The notes under the pieces are model-generated. The model ran no database searches, was not told the DNA's origin, and was given only the letters and a program-made list of their open reading frames with translations. Of a DNA stretch of 9,970 nucleotides, positions 6,355 to 9,970 are shown piece after piece. How positions within the stretch are numbered: position 1 is the first letter of the stretch; every line of letters begins with the position of its first letter. The stretch is from Dehalococcoidia bacterium. GTDB lineage: Bacteria > Chloroflexota > Dehalococcoidia > Dehalococcoidales > Fen-1064. The DNA is taken from assembly GCA_011192055.1 (NCBI GenBank), contig DUES01000185.1, forward strand, positions 5,710 to 15,679. The letters run 5' to 3'. The translations under genes and the position numbers were made by a program.

Positions 6355-8079
6355 ATGACCGATAAGCAAGTAAATGCATCTGACACCAGACCGGAGGACA
6401 CACCTGCTGCATCATCGTCCGATGGTCAGGAAGAGCCTGTTTTCAGTTTCGAAGAGGCAGTAGCCAAGGCTGACCAGCTAGGTCAGCTTGCTAAAAAGGC
6501 TGCCGAGGAATCGGCGCGCGTTTCTCAAAAGATGTTTGCCAGGGCTGAAGAAATAAGCAGGCAAACAGGGGAAGCTGCCGAACTGGCAACACGTGCATCC
6601 CGCGAAGCGGTTCAACAGGCTGAAAACCTCAGTACAACAGCACAGGAAGACTTCAAAGCATCAGCGGCTGCCTTTGAAACAGCAATTGAGGAAGCTCGAA
6701 GCTCCCAGCAGACATCGCGGGAAATCAGCCAAAAAGCCGAGGAAGCAGTAAACCTGGCAAGACAGGCTGCAGAAGAAGCTTCGAAATCTTCTCAGGACGC
6801 GACGGACAGGATTGAGGAGCTAAGCTTTTCAATAAACGAGATGGCCGAACAGGCGACTGATACTTCCAGGGATGCCCTGCAGAGTATTGAGGAAGTCAGC
6901 AAGTCTGCCCGGTCCACCATTGATAAAGCCACCAAGGCATCACGGGACGCGGTACGTAAAGCAGAGAAACTAGCAAAATCCGCTGAGCAAGCCACTGTTA
7001 CAAATCCAGAGAGCTTTGAACAGGCAATAGCACGTGCGGAAGAAGCTGCCAGGTCCTCCAGTGAAACCCTCATGGAAACAAGCAAGGCATCACGGGACCT
7101 GGTAAGCAAAGCTGATGAACTGGTGCAGCTGGCAGAAGAAACGGTCGAAGAATCAAGGAAAATGTCACAGGAGGCCGTCACCAGAGCTGAAGAAACCACA
7201 CAATCAGCCGATGCGGCCATGCTGGAATCCAGAAAAGCTGCACAGGAAGCGATAGCAAAGGCTGAATCAACAACCCGAACTGCCAATGCTGCGGTACTGG
7301 ATTCGAAACGGACATCACAAGAAGTCCTGGACAGGGCAGCAGAAACGATACAGGCTGCCGAGTCTGCGGCACAGGAAGCAACCAGGGCTTCACAGGCAGC
7401 ACTAAACAAGGCTGAGGAAATAGCCAGCAAGGTTTGGGAAGCCGTTGAAGAATCGAAACAGGCATCTCAAAAGACTATCGAAAGAGCCGAGGAAATCAGC
7501 CAGTATGCTATTGATACGGTATCGGCATGGGTGGCAGCGTCACGGGAATCTATGGAGGTGGCACGCAAGGCCAGCGAATCAGCACAGCAGGCTGCTGAAA
7601 TTTCAGCCCGGGCGTCCCAGGAAGCCATTCGCCGGGCGGAAGAGGTGAGTAAGTCCGCCAGCAGTGCTGCTGAAGCGTCGTTACAGGCAGCCAGAGAAGC
7701 AACCGAGGCATCAAAGAAAGGCGCTGAAAAATCGGCCGAAGCCTGGATACGGGTATTTGAGCAACTTCTTGACACTTCCAGAGAAACTACCAGGATTACG
7801 CAAAAGAATATCGTGCAGGACATCAGTGAAGACATTGAAACGACCGGTCCGGATAATGCTGAGACTGAAATAGATGACAGCGCAGTTCCCGGTACAGGTG
7901 AGTCTAAGGGTACTGCCGATGAGCCGGTCGGGGATATTGTAGAGCCGCCACCGAAAAAGAGCGAACTGAAACGCTCCGATCGTTTCAGTATTGAGGACCG
8001 GATGGAGTCTTTGACCAGGATGTATGAGGCAGACCGCTCACGGGTGTCCGAAGATGAAACGGAAGAAGAGACCACCTGA
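6355..8079 (+). CDS. Long alanine-rich coiled-coil protein made of 25-residue tandem repeats
   Basis: This soluble 574-residue protein has no signal peptide or membrane segment. After a polar N-terminal leader (1-32), residues 33-446 consist of sixteen 25-residue units plus one 14-residue unit, and a partial unit follows to about 464. Each unit typically begins R/Q-D/E-A-hydrophobic, has K/R-A-E-E at positions 6-9, is Ala/Ser-rich throughout and ends A-S. Small hydrophobic residues spaced 3-4 apart indicate a continuous alpha-helix. A period of 25 equals two heptads plus one hendecad (3.57 residues per turn), expected to give a long, nearly straight coiled coil of roughly 60 nm. The C-terminal 110 residues are acidic, Pro-containing and probably disordered. 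ATG 6355 is chosen because the promoter excludes ATG 6337; only a weak AAGAG precedes it. I recognise no characterised homologue. A cytoskeletal, scaffolding or surface-coating role is inference from shape and neighbourhood. Confidence 0.85.
   Translation: MTDKQVNASDTRPEDTPAASSSDGQEEPVFSFEEAVAKADQLGQLAKKAAEESARVSQKMFARAEEISRQTGEAAELATRASREAVQQAENLSTTAQEDFKASAAAFETAIEEARSSQQTSREISQKAEEAVNLARQAAEEASKSSQDATDRIEELSFSINEMAEQATDTSRDALQSIEEVSKSARSTIDKATKASRDAVRKAEKLAKSAEQATVTNPESFEQAIARAEEAARSSSETLMETSKASRDLVSKADELVQLAEETVEESRKMSQEAVTRAEETTQSADAAMLESRKAAQEAIAKAESTTRTANAAVLDSKRTSQEVLDRAAETIQAAESAAQEATRASQAALNKAEEIASKVWEAVEESKQASQKTIERAEEISQYAIDTVSAWVAASRESMEVARKASESAQQAAEISARASQEAIRRAEEVSKSASSAAEASLQAAREATEASKKGAEKSAEAWIRVFEQLLDTSRETTRITQKNIVQDISEDIETTGPDNAETEIDDSAVPGTGESKGTADEPVGDIVEPPPKKSELKRSDRFSIEDRMESLTRMYEADRSRVSEDETEEETT
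6451..7692 (+). repeat. Tandem 75-bp coding repeats (25-residue units)
   Basis: Sixteen units of exactly 75 bp and one of 42 bp (6676-6717) follow one another without gaps and encode the helical repeats of the coiled-coil protein. DNA identity between units is low to moderate, so the array is old, but local matches persist: AAGGCATCACGGGAC appears twice at exactly 150 bp spacing (near 6934 and 7084). The period is seen directly by lining up the protein units. Confidence 0.88.
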
Positions 8080-8157
8080 CAGTCCTGTAACTCTAACCAC
8101 AATCTGACGGAATGAAGAACCACACGTACAAGCAGTAAAGATTAGCATCACCGTAAG

Positions 8158-8187
8158 GTGACATGGTAAATTAGTAGTGTATATATA
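8158..8187 (+). promoter_or_regulatory. Possible promoter of the small coiled-coil gene
   Basis: GTGACA (8158-8163) and TATATA (8180-8185 or 8182-8187) are spaced by 16-18 bp. Transcription would begin around 8192-8194, leaving a short leader that starts at or within the purine-rich ribosome binding site. A small inverted repeat, TCACC-GTAA-GGTGA (8148-8161), overlaps the -35 hexamer and may be an operator or chance. The gene may also be read through from the upstream coiled-coil gene, 125 bp away. Confidence 0.4.
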
Positions 8188-8204
8188 CAGAGGGGGACTA
8201 CCTG

Positions 8205-8651
8205 ATGGAAAAACAGGAGCAGACTGCCACCAATCAGCCGCAGGGGATCTCAACGGAAACCGCCGAAACCCCTGAACTGGCCGGCAAATACATTGCGGAG
8301 CTTCTCAGCCAGGCAGAAAATGCCTACACAATGTATCGTCAAGCCCAGAAGGAAGTATCCAAAGGATACAAAAAGCAAGAGCAGCAAATGGAGAAAGCCT
8401 TCAAAGCTGCGGAACGCCGTTCCAGCGAAACCTACGAGAAAGCGCTGGAAAAGGCTACGAAGAACAAGGAACAAGCAGAACGACAGGCTGAAGAAGAATA
8501 CAAGAAGGCGCTTGATAAGGTCAAAGAGGAACACAGCAAGGCGATTGCAGAAGCACTTCAAGCTCGCAGCGAAGCGGTAGACCAGGCATGGCAGCAGTGT
8601 ACCGAAGCCCGCGCACAGGCCTGGGGTATTTTCCAGGGCGAAAAACCGTAA
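8205..8651 (+). CDS. Small charged coiled-coil protein with 22-residue periodicity
   Basis: This 148-residue soluble protein has a Thr/Gln/Glu-rich N-terminal leader (1-25) followed by one long charged helix (about 26-140) rich in Lys, Glu, Gln and Ala. Four consecutive 22-residue units can be lined up at 54-75, 76-97, 98-119 and 120-141. The first three have Tyr at position 2 (GYKK, TYEK, EYKK). A period of 22 equals two hendecads, a pattern that gives a straight rather than strongly supercoiled bundle. There is one Cys, no membrane segment and no signal peptide. AGAGGGGGA ends 7 bases before ATG 8205, a good ribosome binding site. The gene follows the long repeat protein in the same direction, and the two proteins share helical, low-complexity character but not the repeat length. 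I recognise no characterised family; partnership with the long coiled coil is inference. Confidence 0.82.
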   Translation: MEKQEQTATNQPQGISTETAETPELAGKYIAELLSQAENAYTMYRQAQKEVSKGYKKQEQQMEKAFKAAERRSSETYEKALEKATKNKEQAERQAEEEYKKALDKVKEEHSKAIAEALQARSEAVDQAWQQCTEARAQAWGIFQGEKP

Positions 8652-8706
8652 AAGTGTAACTATACCCGGCGGGAGAATTGAATAACGGTATACGACTGTA
8701 TCCGGC

Positions 8707-9882
8707 CTATAACAGCAGCGGTATATCGCGAAGGGCTTCATCAAACCCTTCCCGGCCTTCTTTGAGTTCTCCTCGCCGGTGCTTCTTGAGGTAGATATAC
8801 CGTATTGCCTTACTGAAGTAGTCGGATATCCTGCCGGAGTTGGTTAGCTCGGACAGGATGACGGTGACATCTATTGTATCCCGTCCTCTCGGGTAATCAC
8901 CACTGCGTATAAGGGCTTCTGTCGCAACACTGCGCAGTGACATTGAGAGGTCCGTTATCAGGTTCATGCTCATTTCCTGGGGAGGTGCCGTCAGGAGATA
9001 GAGGGCTTTCCTGGCATCTTCCGGTCTGCACTTGAGAGAGAGGGCAGAAATAGCCTGGTTCATTGCATGGAGCCCTTTCTCGTTTTCAACTACCTTGTTT
9101 CTGAAGTCGAATTTTCCACCCAGCGGGAAACGACCACGCGACACAGGAGCCTTTCCGTGCCCAATGACAGTCCACCCGGAAAGCGTCTGGTTAATATCAC
9201 CAGCATCCACGACACGCGACCCGATATGCCTGGGTTCCTTTTCTTCACCGGCACACAGCAGGTTATAAAATGGCCCAACTACGCGGGTATTTATCCTGGT
9301 AAGGTTACTCTTGATTGACTCGCCATCAGCTATGTACCTCTGGTTGTCCACCAGGAATACGGCATCAGCCACCAGGTAAACCGACTTCAGGCATGTCCCT
9401 ACGTTATAAATAACTCTTTCTTCGGTCAGTTCTTCGTAACGGAATGGAAGGACAACGAGAGTGTATACCGGATTATTGGAATAGCGTTCTTTAACCTGCT
9501 GGGTCAGTTCTGCAATTGAACCGGAACCGGTCCCTCCGGCGGCACCCGCAATCAGCAGGAAGGCATCCGCCCTTGCACGCTGTTGTGCGTTTTCAATGGA
9601 TTCCAGTACCCGGTCGCCTTCTTCCTTAGCTATTTCAGCGCCGATTTCATTGATTTTACCAACACCATGCCCACCTGATTTGCGGCTCCCGAGAAGGATT
9701 CGGTGTTGCTGGTCGGTCTTAATGAAGGTAAGTCCGGACAGGTCGGCTATATCGGTATTTACAGCTATGGTATCCGTAACGATTGACAGGCCACGTTGTT
9801 CACGGGCCCTTCGCTCACGGCGGGCAAACTCATCGGCAACCCGGCCGCCACATTGTCCACATCCAATAACAAGCAGTTTCAA
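8707..9882 (-). CDS. FtsZ/tubulin-like GTPase, non-canonical branch
   Basis: This 391-residue protein belongs to the tubulin/FtsZ superfamily, whose members bind GTP and polymerise into filaments. Numbered from TTG 9882 it shows MKLLVIGCGQCGGRVAD (T1 region), AVNTD (40-44, T2), GGHGVGKINEIG (70-81, T3) and the tubulin G-box GAAGGTGSGS (113-122, T4). VDNQRY lies at the T6 position. VVDAGDI near 226-229 keeps both Asp residues of the T7 loop that complete the neighbouring subunit's GTPase site. The C-terminal half fits the activation domain. It is not standard cell-division FtsZ: T3 is divergent, and the tail ends shortly after the fold without the conserved C-terminal peptide that recruits FtsA/ZipA. 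Start: TTG 9939 is part of the -35 box, so it is excluded. TTG 9882 gives the family-like MKLLVIG start; GTG 9891 is an alternative. The gene converges on the coiled-coil genes, 55 bp away. Confidence 0.88.
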   Translation of the reverse strand: MKLLVIGCGQCGGRVADEFARRERRAREQRGLSIVTDTIAVNTDIADLSGLTFIKTDQQHRILLGSRKSGGHGVGKINEIGAEIAKEEGDRVLESIENAQQRARADAFLLIAGAAGGTGSGSIAELTQQVKERYSNNPVYTLVVLPFRYEELTEERVIYNVGTCLKSVYLVADAVFLVDNQRYIADGESIKSNLTRINTRVVGPFYNLLCAGEEKEPRHIGSRVVDAGDINQTLSGWTVIGHGKAPVSRGRFPLGGKFDFRNKVVENEKGLHAMNQAISALSLKCRPEDARKALYLLTAPPQEMSMNLITDLSMSLRSVATEALIRSGDYPRGRDTIDVTVILSELTNSGRISDYFSKAIRYIYLKKHRRGELKEGREGFDEALRDIPLLL

Positions 9883-9910
9883 ATTATGCACCCAAACAGG
9901 CTTTGCGCAT

Positions 9911-9939
9911 ATTCTACTCTTTATTGACAGTGGTGTCAA
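9911..9939 (-). promoter_or_regulatory. Consensus sigma-70-type promoter of the FtsZ/tubulin-like gene
   Basis: On the minus strand TTGACA (9939 down to 9934), a 17-bp spacer and TAGAAT (9916 down to 9911) form a near-perfect promoter. Transcription would begin near 9904-9903, about 20 bases before TTG 9882. The stretch TAGAATATGC is shared with the promoter of the long coiled-coil gene at 6331-6340. Confidence 0.7.
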
Positions 9940-9940
9940 T
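9923..9940. promoter_or_regulatory. Palindromic operator overlapping the -35 box
   Basis: ATTGACAGTGGTGTCAAT is a perfect inverted repeat with 7-bp arms and a 4-bp centre. It covers the -35 hexamer of the FtsZ/tubulin-like gene, so a dimeric regulator bound here would be expected to repress. Its TTGAC-N6-GTCAA core resembles CRP/FNR-superfamily sites in layout. Part of the symmetry is the -35 box itself, which reduces certainty. Confidence 0.45.
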
Positions 9941-9951
9941 GTTGACCGTTA

Positions 9952-9967
9952 TGTGACATTCGTCACA
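9952..9967. promoter_or_regulatory. CRP-type palindrome TGTGA-N6-TCACA
   Basis: TGTGACATTCGTCACA has perfect half-sites of the enterobacterial CRP consensus and a 6-bp centre; the fully symmetric arms are 6 bp. Its centre lies about 55 bp upstream of the predicted transcription start, within the range where CRP-family activators act. It could also serve a divergent gene beyond the window edge. The site is seen directly; the cognate regulator is unknown. Confidence 0.5.
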
Positions 9968-9970
9968 CTG

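Noticed and set aside
6792..7430. Antisense open frame of 212 codons opposite the repeat array
   Set aside because: Its Ala/Ser-rich sequence is a mirror of the Ala/Ser/Glu codon bias of the repeats on the + strand; it has no separate domain signal. The same applies to the antisense frame at 7467-8123.
6451..7692. Tandem repeats considered as a CRISPR or satellite array
   Set aside because: The 75-bp units are contiguous, diverged and in frame with a coiled-coil protein; there are no conserved repeats with unique spacers.
8652..8706. Search for a bidirectional terminator between the convergent coiled-coil and GTPase genes
   Set aside because: Only an imperfect stem (GGTATAC against GTATCC) is visible and there is no T-run on either strand, so no terminator is called.

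Overview
The window reads as a chromosomal segment of a mesophilic bacterium with a mid-range GC content. The most likely source is Chloroflexota, class Dehalococcoidia or a near relative. That placement is an inference from two protein families: a single-chain MetF/MetV-type methylenetetrahydrofolate reductase, and a non-canonical FtsZ/tubulin-like GTPase of a type I associate with Dehalococcoidia. No rRNA, tRNA, CRISPR array, insertion sequence or integrase is visible. All genes look intact except the one cut by the left edge.

Left part (1-2834): the tail of an MFS-type transporter (+) meets a leftward two-component operon. The operon encodes a NarL/LuxR-type response regulator, then a membrane-anchored GAF-PAS-HisKA_3 histidine kinase. 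I place the kinase start at a TTG that overlaps the regulator stop in a TTGA junction.

Middle (2984-5938): divergently from that operon runs a three-gene + strand unit. The first two genes encode stand-alone receiver-fold proteins. The third has the same receiver-like module fused to a methylenetetrahydrofolate reductase barrel and a cysteine-rich MetV-like C-terminus. All three modules have Gly in place of the phosphorylated Asp and share an unusual LGYxEPRG motif, so they look like one family of non-phosphorylatable pseudo-receivers. Their fusion to, and clustering with, a one-carbon (Wood-Ljungdahl methyl branch) enzyme is the most unusual biology here.

Right part (6355-9882): after an intergenic stretch of about 400 bp with a strong hairpin come two + strand coiled-coil proteins. 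One is a 574-residue protein built of about 16 exact 25-residue repeats; the other is a 148-residue protein with 22-residue periodicity. They converge on a leftward FtsZ/tubulin-like GTPase gene. The long coiled-coil gene and the GTPase gene have near-identical promoter cores (TTGAYA, 17 bp, then TAGAATATGC). This suggests shared regulation and possibly a common cytoskeletal or scaffolding role. The GTPase promoter also carries two 16-18 bp palindromes, one with perfect CRP-type half-sites.

Several promoters lie so close to their start codons that they decide the start: short or nearly leaderless 5' ends are likely for the response regulator and the long coiled-coil protein.
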